A stretch of DNA of 14,629 nucleotides from an uncultured Oscillospiraceae bacterium (GTDB taxonomy: Bacteria; Bacillota; Clostridia; Oscillospirales; Oscillospiraceae). Below the pieces are notes generated by a model. It searched no databases. It was not told the origin of the DNA and saw nothing but the letters and a program-made list of their open reading frames with translations. The DNA lies in the NCBI GenBank assembly GCA_910579725.1, contig CAJTUD010000045.1, positions 7,930 through 22,558 of the forward strand. The letters are read 5' to 3'. This document shows positions 7,258 to 13,708 of this stretch, one piece after another; positions within the stretch are counted from its first letter, which is position 1; every line of letters begins with the position of its first letter. The translations under genes were made by a program, and so were the position numbers.

Positions 7258-7898
7258 CAATCCGATTCCTCCGGCGCGAACGCGTCCTCCGGCAGGAACG
7301 GCGCGAACACCTTGCGCAGCAGCAGGGAATTGAGATACGCCCCGGCGGAAAAATAAACGGCGATCCACAGGAAACCGGCGTAGAAAAAGCTGGCGGTGTC
7401 CAGCAGCAGCAGCGCGAAGGGCAGCGCGTTGACCACCGCCACCAGTACGGAGCGGGGCAGATATCCCAGGCTGAGACTGAGCGCGTTTTTAAGGGTCTCC
7501 AGGGTGCTGTTGCGGAAAAGAGCCGTCAGCGGAAACAGATATCCCGACATCAGTATCCCGATGACGGCCAGAATGCCGAAGAGGACCCGCAGATACCCCA
7601 GCGCCCCCGGCAGCGAGGAGAAAATGAACAGATTGCAGGCCGTCGCCCCGCCCGCCAGCAGCGTGAGAAGCCAGAGGGGCAGCGCCTGCCGGAAATTGTC
7701 CCGGAAGGCCCGGAAGTAGGCGCGCACCGTCCCCTGCTCCCGGCGGGTGCCCATCCGGAAGACAACGGTGTAGAGCGCCGCCGCCGAGGGGCCGATGGTG
7801 ACGATGGGAATGCTGGTGAACAGGAAGAACAGATTGAGCAGCATCAGATCCGCCGCCCGGGACATGGCGGTCATGAACCTGGAATCGGGAGAGAACAA
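7257..7898 (-). CDS. DUF624 / YesL-type integral membrane protein
   Basis: Small membrane protein of unknown biochemical role. The family (PF04854, YesL in B. subtilis) is very often encoded beside oligosaccharide ABC importers and YesM/YesN regulators. The 213-residue product starts MFSPDSRFMTAMSRAADL, followed by N-L-F-F-L-F-T-S-I-P-I-V-T-I-G-P-S-A-A-A-L-Y, the family signature in TM1. About five hydrophobic segments follow. The TTG at 7898 is chosen because GGAGGTGG (7912-7905) precedes it and the family signature begins about 10 residues later. The frame is open back to 8198, but that part is not family-like, covers the promoter and would overlap the GH94 gene. It is transcribed divergently from the GH94 operon, sharing a 223-bp control region, and convergently with the importer operon. 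It probably assists or regulates sugar uptake, by context only. Confidence 0.85.
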   Translation of the reverse strand: MFSPDSRFMTAMSRAADLMLLNLFFLFTSIPIVTIGPSAAALYTVVFRMGTRREQGTVRAYFRAFRDNFRQALPLWLLTLLAGGATACNLFIFSSLPGALGYLRVLFGILAVIGILMSGYLFPLTALFRNSTLETLKNALSLSLGYLPRSVLVAVVNALPFALLLLDTASFFYAGFLWIAVYFSAGAYLNSLLLRKVFAPFLPEDAFAPEESD

Positions 7899-7934
7899 GG
7901 GAAACCACCTCCGTTTATTTCTGATATCCACTCC

Positions 7935-7943
7935 ATTATAGCA
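7935..7943 (-). promoter_or_regulatory. extended -10 promoter of the DUF624 gene
   Basis: The minus strand reads TGCTATAAT (7943-7935): a perfect TATAAT with the TGn extension. The expected -35 position (about 7963-7958, TACCCT) is poor, as is common for extended -10 promoters. The ribosome binding site follows 22 bp downstream. Confidence 0.62.
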
Positions 7944-7987
7944 CAGGAGGCGGAAAAAGGGTAGTCCCCACAAAAAACTCCGGCGGT

Positions 7988-8024
7988 TCCCCGGCGCGAT
8001 GGCAATTTCCTCTTGCGCCGGGGA
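7988..8024. promoter_or_regulatory. inverted repeat overlapping the GH94 promoter, candidate operator
   Basis: TCCCCGGCGC (7988-7997) and its exact reverse complement GCGCCGGGGA (8015-8024), separated by 17 bp. The right arm covers most of the GH94 -35 element (8013-8018). It lies between the two divergent promoters, where a regulator could control both. Ten perfect base pairs is notable, though GC-rich words pair by chance more often in this genome. Confidence 0.5.
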
Positions 8025-8041
8025 GAAATCAAATTTATAAT
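8013..8041 (+). promoter_or_regulatory. candidate sigma-A promoter of the GH94-mutase-kinase operon
   Basis: TTGCGC (8013-8018), 17-bp spacer, perfect TATAAT (8036-8041). The -35 is weak (TTG conserved), which suits an activated or repressed promoter. The transcription start should be near 8048, giving a leader of about 74 nt. Confidence 0.62.
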
Positions 8042-8057
8042 AGGGTTGCTCCAACAC

Positions 8058-8093
8058 CGGCTGAGCGGGGCCTGAGCAGAGCCCGCTCAGCCG
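8058..8093 (+). other. stem-loop in the 5' leader of the GH94 mRNA
   Basis: A 12-bp perfect stem, CGGCTGAGCGGG (8058-8069) with CCCGCTCAGCCG (8082-8093), and a 12-nt loop, starting about 10 nt after the predicted transcription start and ending about 13 nt before the ribosome binding site (AAAGGATGG, 8106-8114). The loop repeats CTGAGC (8072-8077), which could pair instead with GCTCAG of the right arm (8085-8090), giving two exclusive folds. No T run follows, so it is a leader structure and not a terminator. Confidence 0.6.
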
Positions 8094-8121
8094 CCGGACA
8101 AAAGAAAAGGATGGAATTTCT

Positions 8122-10512
8122 ATGCAGTATGGCCATTTCGACAATGAAAACAGGGAGTATGTGATCGACCGCGTTGATGTGCCGGTCTCCTGGACCAACT
8201 ATATCGGCACCGGAGAGCTCTACGGCGTATTCAACCACACGGCGGGGGGCTATCTGCTCTACCAGTCGCCGGAGTACCACCGCATCACCCGCTTCCGGCC
8301 CAACGGCGTCCCCATGGACGGCCCGGGCCACTACGTCTACCTCCGGGACAACGACACCGGCGAGTACTGGACCGTCTCCTGGCAGCCCGTGGGAAAGGAC
8401 AGGGAGAAATATAGCTGCCGCCACGGCCTGAGCTATGTGAAGTACCTCTCGGACTACGGCGGCGTGCACGCCTGCCAGACCCTGTTCGTGCCTTTGGACC
8501 ATCCGGTGGAAATCTGGGACGTGACGCTGCGCAACGACAGCGGGAAGCCCCGGAATCTGTCGGTGTTTTCCTACCTGGAGTTCAGCTTCCATCAGATCGC
8601 CATGGACAACCAGAATTTCCAGATGAGCCTCTACGCCGCGGGAAGCCGGTACGAGGACGGCGTGATTGAGCACGATCTGTACTACGAGGAGAAGGGCTAT
8701 CAGTTTTTCACCTCAGACTTCACCCCCGACGGCTTTGACTGCCTGCGGGACCGCTTCATCGGCCCCTACCGCACCGAGCGGAATCCCCTGGCGGTGGAGG
8801 AGGGGCGCTGCGCCGGTTCCTTCCAGAAGGGAGGCAACCACTGCGGCTGCCTGCAAAAGAACCTGCGATTGGAGCCGGGAGAGGAGGCGCGGCTGCTGTA
8901 CCTGCTGGGAGAGGGCGGCCTGGAGGCCGGGCGGGAGGCGAAACGGTATTGGACGGCGGAAAAGGCGGACCGGGAGTTCGCCCGGCTGGCGGCGTACTGG
9001 GACGAGAAGCTCCGCTGCCTGCAAATCAGCACCCCCAACCGGGAGATGGACACGGAGATCAACATCTGGAATCTCTACCAGAGCGAGATCAACGTCATGT
9101 TCTCCCGCTTCACCTCCTTCATCGAGGTGGGCGGCCGGGTGGGCCTGGGGTACCGGGACACGGCCCAGGACGCCATGATGGTGCTCCACTCCAATCCGGA
9201 CAAGTGCCGGGAGCGTATTTTGCAGCTGCTCCAGGCGGAAACCCGGGAGGGCTACGGCCTGCATCTCTTTGAGCCCCGGTGGTTCCAGCCGGAGGAGGAG
9301 GGGCAGTCCTTCCGCTCGCCCACCGTCGTCCCCACGCCGGACCGCAGCCAGATCGTCCACGGTCTGAAGGACGTGTGCGCCGACGACGCGCTGTGGCTGG
9401 TGGGAACCATTGTGCAGTATGTGAAGGAAACGGGGGACCTGGCCTTCGTGGACCGGACCGTGGGCTACGCCGGCGGCGGCGAGGGAACGGTGTACGATCA
9501 CATGCGGCGCATTCTGGACTTCTCCGCGGAGCAGACCGGCGCCCACGGGATCTGCAAGGGCCTGCGGGCGGACTGGAACGACTGTCTGAACCTGGGAGGC
9601 GGAGAGAGCGCCATGGTCAGCTTCCTCCACTACTGGGCGCTCAGCCGCTTCGCGGCCCTGGCCGGACGGCTGGGCCGGAAGGAGGACGCGGAGCGGTACG
9701 CCGCCGTGGCCGCCGGCGTGCTGGATGCCTGCGAGCGGGAGCTTTGGGACGGGAGCTGGTATATCCGGGGCATCACCGCCGGAGAGAGAAAGATCGGCAC
9801 CTCCGCCGACACCGAGGGAAGGGTCCACATGGAGAGCAACACCTGGGCGGTCCTCTCCGGCGCGGCCGGCCCGGAGAGAGGGCGGAAGGCCATGGACAGC
9901 GTGGACGAGTATCTCTACACGGACTACGGCCTCATGCTCAACGCCCCCTGCTTCACCCGGCCGGACGATGAAATCGGCTTTGTCACCCGGGTGTATCCGG
10001 GACTGAAGGAAAACGGCTCCATTTTCAGCCATCCCAACCCCTGGGCCTGGTGCGCGGAGGCGATTCTGGGCCGGGGAAGCCGGGCGATGAAGTTCTACAA
10101 CGCCCTCTGCCCCGCCCGGCAGAACGACAGGATCGAGATTCGGAAGGCGGAGCCCTACAGCTACTGCCAGTTCATCGCCGGACGGGACCACACCGCCTTC
10201 GGCTCCGCCCGGCACCCCTTCATGACCGGCTCCGCCGGATGGGCCTACTACGCCGCCACCCAGTATATCCTGGGCGTCCGTCCGGAGTTTGACGGCCTGA
10301 CGGTGGACCCCTGCATCCCGGCGGACTGGAAGGAATTCTCCGTCGTGCGCAGATGGCGGGGCGCGGAGTACCGCATCCATGTGGTCAACCCGGAGGGCGT
10401 GGAGAAGGGCGTGAAGGAGATTTGGGCGGACGGCGCGGCGGTGGAGCGGCTGCCGGTGCTGCCTGAGGGAAGCGTATGCCGCGCAGAAGTAAGAATGGGG
10501 GAACACAAATGA
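8122..10512 (+). CDS. chbP: GH94 phosphorylase, closest to N,N'-diacetylchitobiose phosphorylase
   Basis: Inverting GH94 enzyme that uses phosphate to split a beta-linked disaccharide into a sugar-1-phosphate and a free sugar; probably chitobiose to GlcNAc-1-phosphate plus GlcNAc. The 796 residues match the length of Vibrio ChbP (about 801). It starts MQYGHFDNENREYVI; catalytic Asp487 is in A-D-W-N-D-C-L-N. Residues corresponding to the Vibrio active site, as I recall it, are all present: Arg329, Arg345, Asp346, Trp485, Glu630, His637, Gln683, Thr702 and Gly703. The segment S-P-T-V-V-P-T-P...H-G-L-K-D-V-C-A-D-D is ChbP-like; cellobiose phosphorylases have a shorter, different stretch there. 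There is no signal peptide, so it acts in the cytosol on imported sugar. Its stop overlaps the mutase start (ATGA). GH94 membership is firm; the chitobiose assignment is from remembered similarity, and cellobiose or another beta-disaccharide is possible. Confidence 0.88.
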   Translation: MQYGHFDNENREYVIDRVDVPVSWTNYIGTGELYGVFNHTAGGYLLYQSPEYHRITRFRPNGVPMDGPGHYVYLRDNDTGEYWTVSWQPVGKDREKYSCRHGLSYVKYLSDYGGVHACQTLFVPLDHPVEIWDVTLRNDSGKPRNLSVFSYLEFSFHQIAMDNQNFQMSLYAAGSRYEDGVIEHDLYYEEKGYQFFTSDFTPDGFDCLRDRFIGPYRTERNPLAVEEGRCAGSFQKGGNHCGCLQKNLRLEPGEEARLLYLLGEGGLEAGREAKRYWTAEKADREFARLAAYWDEKLRCLQISTPNREMDTEINIWNLYQSEINVMFSRFTSFIEVGGRVGLGYRDTAQDAMMVLHSNPDKCRERILQLLQAETREGYGLHLFEPRWFQPEEEGQSFRSPTVVPTPDRSQIVHGLKDVCADDALWLVGTIVQYVKETGDLAFVDRTVGYAGGGEGTVYDHMRRILDFSAEQTGAHGICKGLRADWNDCLNLGGGESAMVSFLHYWALSRFAALAGRLGRKEDAERYAAVAAGVLDACERELWDGSWYIRGITAGERKIGTSADTEGRVHMESNTWAVLSGAAGPERGRKAMDSVDEYLYTDYGLMLNAPCFTRPDDEIGFVTRVYPGLKENGSIFSHPNPWAWCAEAILGRGSRAMKFYNALCPARQNDRIEIRKAEPYSYCQFIAGRDHTAFGSARHPFMTGSAGWAYYAATQYILGVRPEFDGLTVDPCIPADWKEFSVVRRWRGAEYRIHVVNPEGVEKGVKEIWADGAAVERLPVLPEGSVCRAEVRMGEHK

Positions 10513-11930
10513 TTCAATTTGGCACAGGCGGATGGCGGGCCATCATCGCCGACGAATTCACCAAGAGCAACATCCGGCTTCTGACCGCCGGTCTCTGCCG
10601 TCTGATGGAGAAGGAGGGGCATGCCGGCGCGGAAATCTGCGTGGGCTATGACCGCCGCTTTCTCTCCAAGGAGTCGGCCCAGTGGGTCTGCGAGGTGCTG
10701 GCGGGGAACGGCTTCCGGCCCTACGTCATCAACCGCTCCTCGCCCACGCCCCTGATCATGTATATGGTCAAGGAGAGGGGCTGTCCCTACGGCATGGCGG
10801 TGACGGCCAGCCACAACCCGGCCATCTACAACGGCATCAAGCTCTTCACCGCCGGAGGCCGGGACGCGGAGGCGGACGTCACAGGCCGGGTGGAGGCGGA
10901 GGCCAACGCCCTGGCTCTCACCGGAGCGGAGGTCCGCTCCATGGACTACGCCCAGGCCCTGGCGGCGGGGCTCGTCACCGAGGACAACCCCGCCAACGAG
11001 TATATTGACAGCATCCTCTCCGCCGTGGACGTGGACGCCATCAAGAAAGCCCGGCTGCGGATTGCCCTGGACCCCATGTACGGGGTGAGCCAGACCTGTC
11101 TGAGCATGATTCTCATGACCTGCCGGTGCGATCTGGAGATCATCCACGACCGCCACGACACCCTGTTCGGCGGCAAGCTCCCGGCGCCCAACGAGGATAC
11201 CATGGGGCCCCTGGCGTCGGTGGTGCTGGACCGCTACCGGTGTGATCTGGGCATCGCCACCGACGGCGACGCGGACCGCCTGGGCGTGATTGACAGCCGG
11301 GGACAGTTCGTCCACCCCAACAAGCTGCTGGTGCTGCTGTACTACTATCTGGTGAAATACCGGGGCTGGCAGGGCCCCTGCGTGCGCAACAACTCCACCA
11401 CCCACCTGCTCGACCGCGTGGCGGAGGGACTGGGGCAGCAGTGCTACGAGGTGCCCGTGGGCTTCAAGTACGTCTCCGCCAAAATGGCGGAAACCGGAGC
11501 CATCATCGGCGGAGAGTCCTCCGGCGGTCTGGCGGTGAAGGGCCATATCGCGGGGAAGGACGGCATCTACGCGGCGGCGCTGCTGGTGGAAATGCTGGCC
11601 GTGACGGGAAAGAAGCTGGCGGAGCTCTACGACGAAATCTGCGCCCAGTATGGCGAGCCCCACTGCGCCGAGGCGGATTTCACCATGACGCCCCAGCGGA
11701 AGGAGCAGCTGAAAAAGCGGCTTTTCCAGGATATGGAGTGTCCGGACTTCCCGGAGGAGGTGGACCGGATCAGCCGGGAGGACGGCTGCAAGGTTTACTT
11801 CCGGGACGGCAGCTGGGTTATCTGCCGCTTTTCCGGCACAGAGCCCCTGCTGCGCATGGCGGCTGAAGCCGGCAGCAAGGCGCAGGCGGAGGCCTGCATC
11901 CAGACCTGGAGGCGCTTTCTGGCGCTGTGA
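10509..11930 (+). CDS. alpha-D-phosphohexomutase (phosphoglucomutase / phosphomannomutase family)
   Basis: Interconverts hexose-1-phosphate and hexose-6-phosphate in the cytosol. Next to the phosphorylase it most simply converts the product sugar-1-phosphate (GlcNAc-1-P or Glc-1-P) to the 6-phosphate. The 473-residue protein has all four active-site loops: the phosphoserine loop T-A-S-H-N-P with Ser101, the metal loop D-G-D-A-D-R (252-257), the sugar-specificity loop G-G-E-S-S-G-G (334-340) and the phosphate-binding loop R-F-S-G-T-E-P (440-446). The N-terminal F-G-T-G-G-W-R is also typical. The ATG at 10509 overlaps the GH94 stop (ATGA) and follows GGGGGA. An upstream in-frame ATG at 10476 adds 11 residues that are not family-like. 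The stop overlaps the kinase GTG start (GTGA). The family is firm; sugar specificity (glucose, mannose or GlcNAc) cannot be read reliably from the loop. Confidence 0.9.
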   Translation: MIQFGTGGWRAIIADEFTKSNIRLLTAGLCRLMEKEGHAGAEICVGYDRRFLSKESAQWVCEVLAGNGFRPYVINRSSPTPLIMYMVKERGCPYGMAVTASHNPAIYNGIKLFTAGGRDAEADVTGRVEAEANALALTGAEVRSMDYAQALAAGLVTEDNPANEYIDSILSAVDVDAIKKARLRIALDPMYGVSQTCLSMILMTCRCDLEIIHDRHDTLFGGKLPAPNEDTMGPLASVVLDRYRCDLGIATDGDADRLGVIDSRGQFVHPNKLLVLLYYYLVKYRGWQGPCVRNNSTTHLLDRVAEGLGQQCYEVPVGFKYVSAKMAETGAIIGGESSGGLAVKGHIAGKDGIYAAALLVEMLAVTGKKLAELYDEICAQYGEPHCAEADFTMTPQRKEQLKKRLFQDMECPDFPEEVDRISREDGCKVYFRDGSWVICRFSGTEPLLRMAAEAGSKAQAEACIQTWRRFLAL

Positions 11931-13627
11931 GGCGGCGCAAGCCCGGGTCGCTGCGGGTGGGACTGGCGCTGGCGGCGCTGACATGCTGGCTGCTGCCGAT
12001 TGTCATTATCACGGCGACGGCCGGGGTGCTGCTGAACATGAGCTACACCGAGAGCCTGCGCCAGAGCGTGGACGCGGACGCCGCCGCCGCCATGGGGCAG
12101 GCGCAGCTGCGCATGGCGGCGGTCATCGAGGACTCCAAGGCGGTGTCCTACGACGGCGTGGTGCGCCGGGCCTACCGGGACTACCGGCTCAACCCGGTGG
12201 GATTTTTCGTCTACCGGGACGTGACGGAGTACCTGACGCAGAAATTTTCCCGCAGCAGCAGCTACCGGACGGTTTTTATCTCCTTTCTGGACGAGGAGCT
12301 CCACACCTACGCCGCCGCGCCGGGCATTTCCAAGCAGAACCTGCTGCGGCGCTACACGGACGAGGTGTTTCCCGCCGTCAGGGAGCTGCTGGCGGAGCGG
12401 GACACCGGCATCTATTTCATGACCGCCGGCGGCGAGCTGTATATGGTCCGCAACCTGCTGGACCAGGACTTCGTTCCCTACGCGGTGCTGGTGATGGAGC
12501 TGGAAAAAACGGAGGTGTTCCAGTCCCTGTATCAGATCGGCGGACTTCACGCCGCGTCTCTGATGGTAGACGGCGTTCCCGTCCTCCTGAAGGAGGACGG
12601 GACGGAGACGGGCGTCTCCGCCCAGGAGGTCCGCTATTCGGCGGAGGCGGACGGGCACACGCTGGAGCTGTCCGCCCATGTTCCGGCCAACAGCCCCTGG
12701 AGCGACGTGCCCATGCTGCGCTGGGCCATCGCGGGGGTGGCGGGACTGGTGATTCCCCTTCTGGGCCTGATCGTCTGGCTGTTCCGGCGGCATCTGAGCC
12801 GGCCCATCGAGGTGATGACCGCCGCCGCCGCCCACGTGCAGGCGGGAGAGCGGGGCTACCAGATCACCGAGACCGCCCCCAGTCAGGAGTTCACGCTGCT
12901 CTACAACCACTTCAACGCCATGTCCGCGGAGCTGGAGAGCCAGTTTGACCGCTCCTACCAGGAGCAGCAGGCGCTCCAGCAGGCGAAGATCAAGGCCCTC
13001 CAGTCCCAGATCAACCCCCACTTTCTCAACAACACCCTGGAGATCATCAACTGGGAGGCGCGGCTGGCGGACAACGCCCGGGTGTGCTCCATGATCGAGG
13101 CGCTCTCCACCATGCTCAATGCCGCCATCGCCCGGGACGGCCGGTCCACGGCCACTCTGGCCGAGGAGCTGAAATACGCGGACGCCTACCTCTATATCAC
13201 CCAGGAGCGGCTGGGGGAGCGCCTGACGGTCACGCGGGAGATTGACCCCGGGCTCCTGGGCTGGAAGGTCATGCTGCTGATGCTCCAGCCCATTATTGAA
13301 AACGCGGTGGAGCACGATCTGTCCCGGAGCGGCGGGGAGCTGTGCCTGCGGGCCTTTTCCCGCCCCGGCGGCGGAGGGGAGCGATTGTGGGTGGAGGTGG
13401 AGCACGACGGGACCATCCCCCCTCGGGACTGGGAGAATATCCGGCGCTCCCTGGACCCCCGGGGCGCTCCCGAGGGAGCGGGGAGCAGCGTGGGAATCCG
13501 CAATGTCAACCAGCGGCTGCGGCTGCTCTACGGGGAGGATTACTGCTTTGAGATGACGGAACCCCGGCCGGGCCGGATTCTGACCCGGCTGGAGATTCCC
13601 GGGGAAGCCGGGCCCTCCGGAATCTGA
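11927..13627 (+). CDS. YesM/LytS-type sensor histidine kinase
   Basis: Membrane sensor kinase that would phosphorylate a YesN-type (AraC-family) response regulator. Over 566 residues: TM1 about 12-36, an extracellular sensor region about 37-262, TM2 about 265-288, HAMP linker and coiled coil about 289-355, then the His_kinase domain (PF06580) with Q-S-Q-I-N-P-H-F-L-N-N and phospho-acceptor His365. The ATPase N-box is I-I-E-N-A-V with Asn459, and the C-terminal G-box is G-S-S-V-G-I-R-N-V (from Gly519). The usual D-N-G-x-G box is altered to H-D-G-T-I-P around Asp494, keeping Asp and one Gly. The GTG start overlaps the mutase stop (GTGA); the nearest GGAGG is 14 nt upstream, so expression may depend on coupling. 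No response regulator gene is in the window. Co-transcription with the phosphorylase and mutase suggests it controls use of their substrate. Confidence 0.9.
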   Translation: MRRRKPGSLRVGLALAALTCWLLPIVIITATAGVLLNMSYTESLRQSVDADAAAAMGQAQLRMAAVIEDSKAVSYDGVVRRAYRDYRLNPVGFFVYRDVTEYLTQKFSRSSSYRTVFISFLDEELHTYAAAPGISKQNLLRRYTDEVFPAVRELLAERDTGIYFMTAGGELYMVRNLLDQDFVPYAVLVMELEKTEVFQSLYQIGGLHAASLMVDGVPVLLKEDGTETGVSAQEVRYSAEADGHTLELSAHVPANSPWSDVPMLRWAIAGVAGLVIPLLGLIVWLFRRHLSRPIEVMTAAAAHVQAGERGYQITETAPSQEFTLLYNHFNAMSAELESQFDRSYQEQQALQQAKIKALQSQINPHFLNNTLEIINWEARLADNARVCSMIEALSTMLNAAIARDGRSTATLAEELKYADAYLYITQERLGERLTVTREIDPGLLGWKVMLLMLQPIIENAVEHDLSRSGGELCLRAFSRPGGGGERLWVEVEHDGTIPPRDWENIRRSLDPRGAPEGAGSSVGIRNVNQRLRLLYGEDYCFEMTEPRPGRILTRLEIPGEAGPSGI

Positions 13628-13649
13628 CTGGAAAAGACCGTCGCGAGAC

Positions 13650-13678
13650 TTGCCAATCCTCGAAAAAAGAGATAGAAT
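13650..13678 (+). promoter_or_regulatory. candidate sigma-A promoter of the second binding lipoprotein
   Basis: TTGCCA (13650-13655), 17-bp spacer, TAGAAT (13673-13678), each 5 of 6 to consensus, 30 bp before the start codon. It would let the lipoprotein, and anything downstream, be made independently of the phosphorylase operon. No terminator is visible between the kinase stop and this promoter, so read-through is also possible. Confidence 0.65.
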
Positions 13679-13708
13679 GGGAAAAACAGCCCTGAAGGAG
13701 GGAGCGCC

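Noticed and set aside
7899..8198. Longer N-terminus for the DUF624 protein
   Set aside because: It covers the extended -10 promoter and overlaps the GH94 coding start; the TTG at 7898 has a strong ribosome binding site and gives normal family length.
5309..13405. Long antisense open frames opposite the binding protein, GH94, mutase and kinase genes (up to about 597 codons)
   Set aside because: They are mirror products of high-GC codon use: low-complexity Gly/Val/His/Ala-rich translations, no ribosome binding sites, no recognisable domains, all opposite well-supported genes.
13594..13604. Palindrome TTCCCGGGGAA near the end of the kinase gene
   Set aside because: Only five-base arms inside coding sequence of GC-rich DNA; easily chance, and more than 40 bp from the following promoter.
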